Source: Colimorpha sp964483145 (lineage in GTDB: Bacteria; Bacteroidota; Bacteroidia; Bacteroidales; P3). From it: 64,000 nt of DNA. Location: positions 24,997-88,996 of the forward strand of contig CAZAAK010000001.1 of assembly GCA_964483145.1 (NCBI GenBank). The letters are read 5' to 3'. Below are positions 24,779 to 33,134 of this stretch, piece by piece (positions within the stretch are counted from its first letter, which is position 1; every line of letters begins with the position of its first letter). The translations under genes were made by a program, and so were the position numbers. The notes below the pieces were generated by a model, which saw only the letters and a list, made by a program, of their open reading frames with translations, was not told the DNA's origin and did not search any database.

Positions 24779-27276
24779 AACCCAATGAAATAACCACTGT
24801 TCTAAAAGGCTCTTCGGCACAAATTTGCGACCCCCTAAGCGAGGTGGAGCAACTGCTGACCGATAGCCGCCACACGGGCGACTTGGTGCAGAGCCTTTTC
24901 TTTGCCATCCCCACCAAGCGCAATACGGGTTGCCGCTATGTGCTGGAGCTCTACCGGCGTGGAGTGCGCAATTTTGTGGTTCCTGCCGAGGGAGTGCCCG
25001 AGGAGTGCCTGCAACAGTTCCAGCTGTGCACTACTGCCAATTTCTGGCGAGTGAAGGATGTGGTGCTTGCCTTGCAGCAGGTGGCGTCGGTGCGCCGTCA
25101 TCGGCTGGACATTCCGGTGGTGGGCATCACCGGCTCCAATGGTAAGACCATTGTCAAGGAATGGATAGTGCAGATGTATGGGGAGAGCCGCCGAATAGTT
25201 GCCTCGCCCCGTAGTTACAACTCGCAGATAGGCGTGCCCCTTTCCGTATGGCGAATGGCCCCAGGGCATGAACTGGCTGTTTTTGAGGCGGGCATCTCCA
25301 GAGTGGGGGAGATGGAGCGGCTGCGCGAGGTCATCGACCCCACTATCGGCATCTTTACCAACATAGGCCAGGCGCACGACGAGAATTTCCTCACCCGCTC
25401 GCAAAAGATTGCCGAAAAGTTGCAACTTTTCGTACATTGCAAAGTGTTGATATACTGCGCGGACCATAAAGATATCCATTCGGCGGTGGCCTCGCAGGAG
25501 GCTTTCCGGCACATCCGCCGCTTTACATGGGGGTTGGGGGCGGAGAACGACTTGCAGCTGACGGGCACCGAGGTGCGAGGCGGCGGCACCGTGCTGAAAG
25601 TCCGATACCAACAGCAGCAGCACGAGTTTGCCATCCCCTTTGCCGACCGGGCTTCGGCCGAAAACGCCATGCACAGCATAGCCCTTGGGTTGTATTTGGG
25701 CTATGGGGCGGAGTATATAGCCGCCCGGTGCGCCAGCCTGACCCCCGTGGCGATGCGTTTGGAGATGAAGGAAGCCCTTAACGACAGCCTGCTGGTCAAC
25801 GACAGCTACAGCCTCGACCTCAACTCGCTCACCATAGCCCTGGATTATGTGCAAAACGAGCACCAGCACAAAGGCAAAACGCTTATCATGAGCGATATGC
25901 TGCAGACTGGCATTTCCGATGCCGACCTCTACGGACAGGTGGCAGAGCTGGTTCTGCAGCATGGCATCACCCGTTTTGTGGGCATCGGCAGTGCCCTGCA
26001 ACGCCATGCGGCCTTGTTTTCGGCTGTGGATGCGCGGTTCTACCCAAGTACGGAGGAGTTTGTCCGCCAGTTCGACTCGGGCGACTTCTGCCACCAGACC
26101 ATCCTGCTGAAGGGGGCGCGGGTGTTTCATTTCGAGGAGATTGCGCGGCTGTTGCAGCGCCGTAGCCACCAGACGGTGATGGAGGTCAACCTAAGCAACT
26201 TGGTCTCCAACCTCAACTACTACCGTTCGCTTATCCGACCTACCACCAAGCTGATGGCCATGGTGAAGGCTTCGGGTTACGGCACCGGCAAGGTGGAGGT
26301 GGCTGGGGCGCTGCAGTTCAACCAGGTCGACTACCTGACGGTGGCCTATTCCGATGAGGGGGTGGACCTTCGCCGCAACGGCATCACCTTGCCGATAATG
26401 GTCATGAACCCCGAAGAGGAGAGTTTTGGTGATATCATCCGCTACCGGTTGGAGCCCGACATCTACTCGTTTCGCATACTGGAGGCATTCTCCGAAGCGG
26501 TGCGTCTGATAGGCGAAGAGGGGCAGAGGGTGCCGGTGCATGTGGAGTTTGACACCGGCATGCACCGCCTAGGCTTTTCGGACAGCGATATTCCGGCATT
26601 GGCTGAGCGCCTTGGGGGGTCGGAGAGCACGTTGCAGGTGCGTTCGATTTTCTCCCATTTTGCCTGTGCCGATGACCCTGCCGAGGACGACTTTACCCGC
26701 CGGCAGATAGCGCGCTTCGACTCGTGGAGTGCCGCGCTCAAGTCGGCTTTGGGCGAAGGGACTGTACTGCGGCATCTGCTCAACTCCTCTGGCATAGCCC
26801 GCTTCCCCGAAGCCCAGTTCGACATGGTGCGGCTTGGCATTGGCCTCTATGGCATAGCGCCCGAGCCCGAGGTGCAACGTCACTTGCGACCTGTCAGCCG
26901 GCTGAAGACAAGGATTTCGCAGATTAAGGAAATTGCCGAAGGCGATACGGTGGGCTACAACCGCCGTTGGACAGCGCAGCGTCCCTCGCGCATAGCCATC
27001 ATTTCGATAGGCTATGCCGATGGGCTCAACCGACACCTAGGTTATGGCAACGGGCGTGTGGTGGTAGGAGGCCAGCAGGTGCCCATCATAGGCAGCATCT
27101 GCATGGATATGTGTTTCTTGGACGTTACGGGGGTGCCTTGTGCCGAGGGGGACGAGGTTGTTATTTTTGGCGACTCCGACCTACTTCAGCAGATTTCGCG
27201 GGCGGCAGGTACCATACCTTACGAGATTCTTACTTCCGTTTCGCCCCGTGTGAAACGCGTCTACTATCAGGAGTAG
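24775..27276 (+). CDS. bifunctional UDP-MurNAc-tripeptide--D-Ala-D-Ala ligase / alanine racemase
   Basis: An 833-residue fusion of MurF (about 1-450) and PLP-dependent alanine racemase (about 465-833). MurF has the P-loop GITGSNGKT (117-125) and the Mur-ligase block SYNSQIGVPLSVW. The racemase half has its PLP lysine in MVKASGYGTG (K498) and the catalytic Tyr in IGYADG (Y747), plus the GSICMDM strand. It makes D-alanine and adds D-Ala-D-Ala to the peptidoglycan precursor, coupling two successive steps. The fusion is a known trait of Bacteroidetes. The gene ends the OstA-grpE-dnaJ-DUF2851 series. Confidence 0.96.
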   Translation: MKPNEITTVLKGSSAQICDPLSEVEQLLTDSRHTGDLVQSLFFAIPTKRNTGCRYVLELYRRGVRNFVVPAEGVPEECLQQFQLCTTANFWRVKDVVLALQQVASVRRHRLDIPVVGITGSNGKTIVKEWIVQMYGESRRIVASPRSYNSQIGVPLSVWRMAPGHELAVFEAGISRVGEMERLREVIDPTIGIFTNIGQAHDENFLTRSQKIAEKLQLFVHCKVLIYCADHKDIHSAVASQEAFRHIRRFTWGLGAENDLQLTGTEVRGGGTVLKVRYQQQQHEFAIPFADRASAENAMHSIALGLYLGYGAEYIAARCASLTPVAMRLEMKEALNDSLLVNDSYSLDLNSLTIALDYVQNEHQHKGKTLIMSDMLQTGISDADLYGQVAELVLQHGITRFVGIGSALQRHAALFSAVDARFYPSTEEFVRQFDSGDFCHQTILLKGARVFHFEEIARLLQRRSHQTVMEVNLSNLVSNLNYYRSLIRPTTKLMAMVKASGYGTGKVEVAGALQFNQVDYLTVAYSDEGVDLRRNGITLPIMVMNPEEESFGDIIRYRLEPDIYSFRILEAFSEAVRLIGEEGQRVPVHVEFDTGMHRLGFSDSDIPALAERLGGSESTLQVRSIFSHFACADDPAEDDFTRRQIARFDSWSAALKSALGEGTVLRHLLNSSGIARFPEAQFDMVRLGIGLYGIAPEPEVQRHLRPVSRLKTRISQIKEIAEGDTVGYNRRWTAQRPSRIAIISIGYADGLNRHLGYGNGRVVVGGQQVPIIGSICMDMCFLDVTGVPCAEGDEVVIFGDSDLLQQISRAAGTIPYEILTSVSPRVKRVYYQE

Positions 27277-27403
27277 CCCAGATTTGCGATACCGTGAGGT
27301 TGCCCCCATGCTTGGCACTTACTACATTTGTTACGTGAACTTAAGGTCGGACAAGAGTTCCTTACAGAATAGTATAAAGTATGCGTGGATTGGAAAAAAA
27401 GTG

Positions 27404-27411
27404 TATCTTTG
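27404..27411 (+). promoter_or_regulatory. -7 box upstream of the barrel-like gene
   Basis: TATCTTTG matches TAnnTTTG, about 60 nt before the start of the next gene. The upstream TTG is only 11 nt away, so the -33 box is not convincing. Confidence 0.5.
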
Positions 27412-27469
27412 CAACTTGGAACTGCCGAGTGACTAGGTCGGGTAAAAGAGTTAAACTCACTTAGTTGTG

Positions 27470-28102
27470 ATGAATGAAATTATGAACGTAAAACGTGGAT
27501 TTTTGTTTTTGGCACTTATGGTGTTTGGATGGGCAGGTTGTGATGGCGCAATGGCGCAAGGTCGTATTTTTGAAGCATATTTTGGTTATGCCCAAATGAC
27601 AAGCAACTCGGGGGTTTCGCTGTTCTCCGATATACAATCTGCACAAACCATTCCCACCGTTGGACTTTCGTTGGGGTGGCCTGTTTCGGACCATGCAACA
27701 TTGGGGGTGTCGTACCGCCACGATTTTTGCAGTTTCGGAAGGCAGACATTTAGTGAAGAGTACGCTTTGAACAGACTGTGCTGCGAGATGGTTGGGCGCA
27801 AGAACATTGGGCAGGATATAACATGCATGTATGGATTTTCGCTGGGTCCGCTGATGGCATGTAACACAGTGAATATTGGAGAGTTGACAGATTCGTACCG
27901 CAGGTATGGCATAGTAGGGGGACCCAAGTTGGGCGTGGGCTACAACGTAGGTAACACACGTTTTGGGTTGACATATGAGTGTTTTGCAGGAGCTTTTCTG
28001 TCGAAAGTGTACGAGGCTCCACAGGGTGTGGCGCTCCCTGTTGCGGGAGGACGTAGCTATTGGGGGCATTCGTTGATGCTTACGATTTTGACAAACTTCT
28101 GA
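27470..28102 (+). CDS. hypothetical secreted protein, probable small outer-membrane beta-barrel
   Basis: A protein of about 210 residues with a signal peptide (hydrophobic core FLFLALMVFGWAG, cleavage near GAMAQ). The mature part alternates Gly and aromatic residues (FEAYFGYAQM, VGLSLGWPV, TLGVSYRHDF, GPKLGVGYNVG, RFGLTYECF) and ends in LMLTILTNF with a C-terminal Phe, as in outer-membrane barrels of about eight strands. No named family recognised. Starts at 27467 (GTG), 27470 and 27482 (both ATG) are all possible; the last gives the tidiest signal peptide. Transcribed from its own promoter. Confidence 0.65.
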   Translation: MNEIMNVKRGFLFLALMVFGWAGCDGAMAQGRIFEAYFGYAQMTSNSGVSLFSDIQSAQTIPTVGLSLGWPVSDHATLGVSYRHDFCSFGRQTFSEEYALNRLCCEMVGRKNIGQDITCMYGFSLGPLMACNTVNIGELTDSYRRYGIVGGPKLGVGYNVGNTRFGLTYECFAGAFLSKVYEAPQGVALPVAGGRSYWGHSLMLTILTNF

Positions 28103-28433
28103 AATAGGGCTACAGTTTTTTTTACTTCACATGTAAGTGCCGTGCAGGTTGTGCCAGAGAGAATTAAGGGATATTGAGATATAGGCTAAGATAGCTTTGG
28201 GCGCGGGGCACGTGCCCTCGGTGGGTTGAAAAACAATTGCGTAGGTGCCAGACACTTTTATGGAGGTGTTTGGCATTTGCCGTGTCCGGTAGGGGTGGAG
28301 CTTTTTTTGGGGGGGGGGAGCCCTTGGGCAAGTTTTGAGAGTGGGAGTTGCGCGAGCCCAAGCGCAGGGGGCATGGGGTAGGATTTATGGGGGCGGAGAC
28401 AGGCATCAGTTTTAACGAATATATTTTTGCAGC
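28103..28433. other. 330-bp non-coding region with hairpin and homopolymer
   Basis: Contains a hairpin near 28239-28272 built of TGCCAgACAC ... GTGTtTGGCA, a T7-G10 run (28302-28318), and the promoter of the next gene at the end. No coding sequence supported. Confidence 0.6.
28422..28429 (+). promoter_or_regulatory. -7 box very close to the hemerythrin gene start
   Basis: TATTTTTG (TAnnTTTG) ends only 4 nt before the ATG at 28434. If used, transcription would start at or near that ATG, giving a leaderless mRNA, or else translation begins at the later ATG at 28461. Confidence 0.5.
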
Positions 28434-29126
28434 ATGAAAAACAGTTTTTTTAACCGGCGGATGAAGATGGCAGATGTCATTGCCGCCAACTACAACCTCA
28501 TTTTGGTGATGCCCCGCTTGGGCATTCCGCTAGGCTTTGGAGAGCATAGCGTGCAGGAGATTTGCGAGCACTACGGGATGCCGGTGGACTTTGTTCTGCT
28601 TGTTTTTAATATATACACTTTCGATGACTATACCCCCGATGGTAAGGACCTGGACCGGAGTTCGCTGGAGCATCTGGTGCCCTATTTAGAGACTTCCCAC
28701 AAGTACTACATCAACGAGCGCCTGCCCCATATCGAGCGGCACCTGACGCGCGTAGCCCAGCATGCGGGCGAACGCTATGGCGCCATCCTAGAGGATTTCT
28801 TCAGCGACTACAAGAAAGAGGTACTGGAGCATTTTGCTTCGGAGGAGCGGGACGTCTTCCCGTATCTGCACAGTCTTTTGGAGGGCAGTAACGGTGCGCA
28901 CCCAGTTTCGGAGCATTTTGTCGACCGCCACACCGACCTGGTGGACAAACTCACCGACCTGACGCAGATTGTGTATAAATACCTACCAGGAGAGACTATG
29001 ACAGAGGAGCTTAACGAGCTGGTTTTTGGCGTGTTGCAACTTTCCTCGGATTTGCAGAAGCATGCCAAGTTGGAGGAGAAAGTGCTCATGCCCTACATGA
29101 TGCAACTGGAAAGGAGCTTGCAATGA
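28434..29126 (+). CDS. hemerythrin-domain protein
   Basis: A 230-residue HHE-type protein with an N-terminal ScdA/RIC-like segment (MADVIAANYNLILVMPRLGIPLGFGE, about 12-37) and a four-helix hemerythrin domain (about 85-225). Candidate di-iron ligands are the His residues of SHKYYI and PHIERHL, EHFASEERDVFPYL and KHAKLEEKVLMPY. Such proteins sense or protect against O2 and NO or repair Fe-S clusters. The stop overlaps the LuxR-regulator start by 4 bp, so the pair probably works as a sensor and regulator. The start may be 28461 (MKMADVI), judging by the promoter position. Confidence 0.8.
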   Translation: MKNSFFNRRMKMADVIAANYNLILVMPRLGIPLGFGEHSVQEICEHYGMPVDFVLLVFNIYTFDDYTPDGKDLDRSSLEHLVPYLETSHKYYINERLPHIERHLTRVAQHAGERYGAILEDFFSDYKKEVLEHFASEERDVFPYLHSLLEGSNGAHPVSEHFVDRHTDLVDKLTDLTQIVYKYLPGETMTEELNELVFGVLQLSSDLQKHAKLEEKVLMPYMMQLERSLQ

Positions 29127-29698
29127 AACCCAAGACCAATGTGCTCATTGCCGAGCCTTCCGACATTATTCGGGAGGGGCTTATGGCGCTTTTGGACGAC
29201 GAAGAGTTTGCCTTTCTAGCCCCTTTGCGCGACCTGCCCATTGACTTGCCGCAGCGCTTGCCGCGCCTGCAGCCCGACATCCTTGTGCTGAACCCCAACC
29301 TGTTGCAGTCGCCTGCCAAGATGAACCTTGCCGCCATCATGCAGGCGCGACCTCAGATGGCTGTGGTGGCGTTGGTTTACCAATATGTGGAACCGGCGCT
29401 GATGCAGTCGTTGCGGACGGTGATAGACATCCGCGAGCAGGGGAGCCATATACCCCAAATTTTGCGCGAATGTTGCCAGGGTGCGGAAGAGTGCGCTGAG
29501 GAGAGCTACGACTTGAGCGAACGGGAATCGGAAGTGCTAGTGCTTGTGGCCCAGGGTAGCAGTAGCAAGGAGATTGCCGACAAGCTGAACATCTCCATCC
29601 ACACCGTCAACACCCATCGCAAGAACATTACCCACAAGACCGGCATCAAGTCCGTGGCTGGTCTGGCGGTCTACGCCATGTTGCACAACTTGGTGTAG
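29123..29698 (+). CDS. LuxR-family regulator with degenerate receiver domain
   Basis: A 191-residue regulator. The N-terminal half (1-120) resembles a response-regulator receiver (VLIAEPSDIIREGL, PDILVLNPNL), but the phospho-acceptor position is Asn57 instead of Asp, and the acidic pair is EP. It probably does not act by standard phosphorylation. The C-terminal half is a full LuxR/GerE helix-turn-helix (LSERESEVLVLVAQG, KEIADKLNISIHTVNTHRKNI). It is translationally coupled to the hemerythrin gene, suggesting control by an O2/NO signal through protein contact; this is inference. Confidence 0.85.
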   Translation: MKPKTNVLIAEPSDIIREGLMALLDDEEFAFLAPLRDLPIDLPQRLPRLQPDILVLNPNLLQSPAKMNLAAIMQARPQMAVVALVYQYVEPALMQSLRTVIDIREQGSHIPQILRECCQGAEECAEESYDLSERESEVLVLVAQGSSSKEIADKLNISIHTVNTHRKNITHKTGIKSVAGLAVYAMLHNLV

Positions 29699-29791
29699 CT
29701 TGGAGCGTTTTTTTGGGTGGCTCTTTGTCCACGGAATGAAGTGCGTATGGTTTGTCCTTTGTTAGAAGGGACACTTAAAGTGATTTTACCT

Positions 29792-30967
29792 ATGACTGAG
29801 AAACTTTGGAATGCCGACTATACCAAGATCTGGATTGCCAACTTCATGATCTTCTTTTCCTTTATGCTGCTCACGCCGTTGTTGCCGATTTACCTTAGCG
29901 AGCAGTTTGCTGCCAACAAGGACACGATAGGGTTTGTGCTGTTCGGCTATTCGGTGATGGCCTTGGTGGCTCGCCTATTCAGCGGGTATATAGTGGACAG
30001 CTTCCCTCGTAAGATGGTGTTGCTGGTGGGGTTTACCTTCTTTACCCTTTTTTTTGCGGGGTATGTGGCAGCCGGCACGCTGATGCTCTTTGCCATTGTT
30101 AGGACTCTCCACGGGGTGCCTTTTGGGGTTACCACCGTGGCCAACAGCACTGTGGCGATTGATGTGCTGCCCTCGAGCCGGCGCACGGAGGGGGTGGGAC
30201 TTTACGGGCTGAGCAACAATCTGGCATCGGCTGTCAGCCCCTCGGTGGCCATTTGGATTTATTCGAGCACGCACAATTTCGACATTATCTTTTGGCTTGC
30301 GATGGGAGTTGCCACGCTGGGCCTTTTGATCGATAGCACCGTGCGGACCCGTCCGCGGGAGAGGGTAGAGGGCAAGCAACCTGTTTCGTTCGACCGGTTT
30401 TTCCTCACCAAAGGCTGGAGCGAAGCACTTACGATAGTTTGCTTTGCTTTTTCCTACGGCATTATGTCGACCTATGTGGCCATTTATGGCAAGGAGCGGC
30501 TAGGCATCGAAGGCGGGGCGGGGCTTTTTTTCGCTCTTATCTCGGTGGGGCTTATTCTCTCGCGTTTGCAGGGAAACAGAGCCCTTCGTGAGGGCAAGAT
30601 AACCCACAATGCCTCATTGGGGGTTTGCGTTTCGCTGGTGGGGTATTTGGTTTTTGCAGCTGTGCCCAACAGGGTTGGCTATTATGCTGCCGCCTTGATA
30701 ATAGGTTTGGGAAATGGCCACATGTACCCTGCCTATCAGAACATGTTCATTAACCTAGCCCCCCATAGCCAGAGGGGCACGGCCAGTAGCTCGATTTTGG
30801 TGTCGTGGGACGTTGGCTTGGGCTTGGGCATTCTGGTGGGAGGAGTGTTGTCGGAAGGCTGTGGCTATGCGGCGGCCTTTTGGGCTGCATGGGGCGTCAA
30901 CCTGCTTGGCTTTCTTGGCTTTTGGCTGTATGTGAGAAACCACTATCGGCGCGCGAGGTTGCGCTAG
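29792..30967 (+). CDS. major facilitator superfamily transporter
   Basis: A 391-residue MFS permease with about 12 hydrophobic helices. The loop between helices 2 and 3 carries ARLFSGYIVDSFPRKM, the family motif A pattern, and a second LSNNLASAVSPSVAIWIY block is typical of drug/sugar exporters of the AraJ/YfcJ type. The substrate is unknown. The frame opens at 29717, but the ATG at 29792 (MTEKLWNADYTKIWIANF) directly precedes helix 1 and is the better start. It follows the regulator by 93 bp. Confidence 0.85.
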   Translation: MTEKLWNADYTKIWIANFMIFFSFMLLTPLLPIYLSEQFAANKDTIGFVLFGYSVMALVARLFSGYIVDSFPRKMVLLVGFTFFTLFFAGYVAAGTLMLFAIVRTLHGVPFGVTTVANSTVAIDVLPSSRRTEGVGLYGLSNNLASAVSPSVAIWIYSSTHNFDIIFWLAMGVATLGLLIDSTVRTRPRERVEGKQPVSFDRFFLTKGWSEALTIVCFAFSYGIMSTYVAIYGKERLGIEGGAGLFFALISVGLILSRLQGNRALREGKITHNASLGVCVSLVGYLVFAAVPNRVGYYAAALIIGLGNGHMYPAYQNMFINLAPHSQRGTASSSILVSWDVGLGLGILVGGVLSEGCGYAAAFWAAWGVNLLGFLGFWLYVRNHYRRARLR

Positions 30968-31094
30968 GCAGTCCGCCTGCGGAGGGGTGATTGGAAGGTT
31001 TTGTCCGCGGGGGATGCTGTGCTTGCGTGTGTTTGTGTGTGGGGGGCGCTAGGTTGGCTGGGCCAAAAAAAAATGGCGTTTTGTTTTTTTTTTG

Positions 31095-31102
31095 TACTTT
31101 TG
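31095..31102 (+). promoter_or_regulatory. -7 box for the small membrane protein gene
   Basis: TACTTTTG (TAnnTTTG) 46 nt before the ATG at 31149, just after a long T run. No good -33 box. Confidence 0.5.
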
Positions 31103-31148
31103 CAAGACGCTAAATATATACTGAAACCATAAATATTCAAGCAATATT

Positions 31149-31481
31149 ATGAGTGTTAATGCTTTAGGTGTTATAGCCGCAGTTGTGCTGTTGGCTTCGT
31201 TTGTCCTACGGGGCGAGAAGAAAATCCGTTTGGTCAATTTGGTTGGTTGCGTGTTCCTTGTGCTTTGGGCCGCTCAGTCCAAGCCGGCCAATCTGATACT
31301 TATTTTTATGGGTGTGGCCATCATCCTTGTCCACCTCATTCATTTTTGGCACATGATGAAGGAGGCCAAGACCGAGCGTGCCCTTGCCAAGGCTCAGGAC
31401 CAGGTTGCCAAAGCCCAGGCCAAGGCCGCCGAGGCCGAAGCCCGAATTGCCGAAATCCAGACGGGAGGCGAGAAACAATGA
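31149..31481 (+). CDS. small inner-membrane protein with coiled-coil tail (YgjV-like)
   Basis: A 110-residue protein with three hydrophobic segments (about 4-20, 27-43, 48-66) followed by an Ala/Lys/Glu-rich helix (about 70-105, AKAQDQVAKAQAKAAEAEA) likely to form a cytoplasmic coiled coil. The membrane part resembles YgjV-family proteins of unknown function. It has its own promoter and is followed after 79 bp by the polyferredoxin gene. Confidence 0.7.
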   Translation: MSVNALGVIAAVVLLASFVLRGEKKIRLVNLVGCVFLVLWAAQSKPANLILIFMGVAIILVHLIHFWHMMKEAKTERALAKAQDQVAKAQAKAAEAEARIAEIQTGGEKQ

Positions 31482-31560
31482 TTTGGTCTGCCGCCCTGTG
31501 CCCCTAAGGAGGGTCTTTGGCGCGGATTTTAAAGAAAAACAACTAACACAACCAACAGCT

Positions 31561-33060
31561 ATGCTTAGAAAGATTCGCACAATACTGGCTTGCCTCTTTT
31601 TTGCGGCCATCACCTTGATGTTCCTAGATTTCACTGGTACGCTTCATACCTATTTGGGTTGGCTGGCAAAGATACAGTTTTTGCCGGCAGTACTTGCTAT
31701 GAATGTGGCAGTGGTGCTGGCATTGGTGGTCCTAACGCTACTATTTGGGCGGGTTTACTGCTCGGTAGTGTGCCCGCTGGGCGTGATGCAGGACTGCTTC
31801 AGCCGGCTAGGCGGCAAGGTAAAGAAGAATAGGTTTGGCTATGCCAAAAACCATTGGGTGCTTCGTGTGGTAGTGCTGGTAGTGTTTGTGGTGCTGATGG
31901 TATTGGGGCTCAACGGCATTGCCATTTTGATTGCCCCGTACAGCGCCTACGGGCGTATTGCTACTAATTTGTTGCAGCCGGTGTACATGTGGGTCAATAA
32001 CCTTTGTGCCTATTTTGCCGAGCGTGCCGGTAGCTATGCCTTCTACAGCGCCGAGGTTTGGGTGAAGAGTGGGGTGTTGCTGATTGTTTCTGCGGTGACG
32101 TTGGTGGTGATAGGTTTTGTTTCGTTCCGCTGGGGGCGGCTTTGGTGCAACACCGTCTGCCCTGTGGGCACGGTACTGGGTTTTCTGTCGAAATTCTCGT
32201 TTTTCAAGCCCCGCATCAATCAAGACAAGTGCATCGGTTGTAAAAAATGCGAGAAGGGTTGCAAGGCAATGTGCATTGATGTGTCGAACCATCGGGTGGA
32301 CTATTCGCGTTGCGTGGCTTGCATGGACTGCATCGATGCCTGCCCGGTAAAGGCCATCCGCCTTGAGGCGGGTAGGTCCGTGGCCAAGTTTGCCGCCGGC
32401 GGGTCCGTCCCCCACGCTGATGATAATGGGGCGGCGACGGTTGACACTAGCCGGCGTAAGTTTGTAGTGACCACTGCTGCTGTGGGTGCAGGCATGTTGC
32501 TTAGGGCGCAGGAGAGCAAAGTGGATGGGGGCTTGGCAGTTTTGGAGGACAAGCAAGTGCCCGTGCGGCAGGTGCCGCTAAAACCCTTCGGCTCCGTTGA
32601 TGCCAAGCATTTTGCCGGTCGTTGCACGGCCTGTCAGCTTTGTGTTTCGGCTTGCCCGGAGCATGTCCTGTGCCCTTCGGGGAAGCTTGGCACGCTGATG
32701 CAGCCCCAGATGCAGTTTGACCGCGGATTCTGCCGCCCCGACTGCACCCGTTGCAGCGAGGTGTGTCCCACTGGGGCAATACGCAAGATAGATGCCTCCC
32801 AAAAGAGTGCCATCAGTATCGGCCATGCTGTTGCAGTGCCCCGCAACTGCTTGCTGGCGCAAGGAGAGAGTTGTAACGCTTGTTCGCGGCATTGCCCTAC
32901 CGCTGCCATAGGCATGGTCAGCGACCCCAGCACAGGGCATAGCCGCATTGTTGTTGACGAGAGCCGTTGCATTGGATGTGGTGCCTGCGAGCACTATTGC
33001 CCCGTGCGCCCCTTCTCGGCTATCTACGTAGAGGGTCGCCAAAGACATACAGAAGTGTAG
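31561..33060 (+). CDS. membrane polyferredoxin, NapH-NapG-like fusion
   Basis: A 499-residue iron-sulfur protein. The N-terminal half is NapH-like: several membrane helices, the two CxxxCP loops YCSVVCPLG and WCNTVCPVG, then two [4Fe-4S] motifs (CIGCKKCEKGCK and CVACMDCIDACPV). A twin-arginine segment SRRKFVVTTAAVGAGMLL (297-314) follows in mid-protein. The C-terminal half has four more Cys clusters (CTACQLCVSACPEHVLCP, CRPDCTRCSEVCP, CNACSRHCP, CIGCGACEHYCPV), as in NapG. Quinol-linked electron transfer to the periplasm is the likely role; the partner is unknown. The ATG at 31561 directly precedes helix 1; the frame opens earlier only by read-through. Confidence 0.85.
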   Translation: MLRKIRTILACLFFAAITLMFLDFTGTLHTYLGWLAKIQFLPAVLAMNVAVVLALVVLTLLFGRVYCSVVCPLGVMQDCFSRLGGKVKKNRFGYAKNHWVLRVVVLVVFVVLMVLGLNGIAILIAPYSAYGRIATNLLQPVYMWVNNLCAYFAERAGSYAFYSAEVWVKSGVLLIVSAVTLVVIGFVSFRWGRLWCNTVCPVGTVLGFLSKFSFFKPRINQDKCIGCKKCEKGCKAMCIDVSNHRVDYSRCVACMDCIDACPVKAIRLEAGRSVAKFAAGGSVPHADDNGAATVDTSRRKFVVTTAAVGAGMLLRAQESKVDGGLAVLEDKQVPVRQVPLKPFGSVDAKHFAGRCTACQLCVSACPEHVLCPSGKLGTLMQPQMQFDRGFCRPDCTRCSEVCPTGAIRKIDASQKSAISIGHAVAVPRNCLLAQGESCNACSRHCPTAAIGMVSDPSTGHSRIVVDESRCIGCGACEHYCPVRPFSAIYVEGRQRHTEV

Positions 33061-33134
33061 AACTTACAGATGTCCGGGGCGTGTGGGTAGGTAGCCTGCC
33101 CGAGGAATTCCAGAACAACGAATAATATTGGAAA

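Noticed and set aside
24835..26169. Minus-strand frame of 444 codons opposite murF-alr
   Set aside because: Antisense shadow of a strongly supported gene with high GC at third positions.
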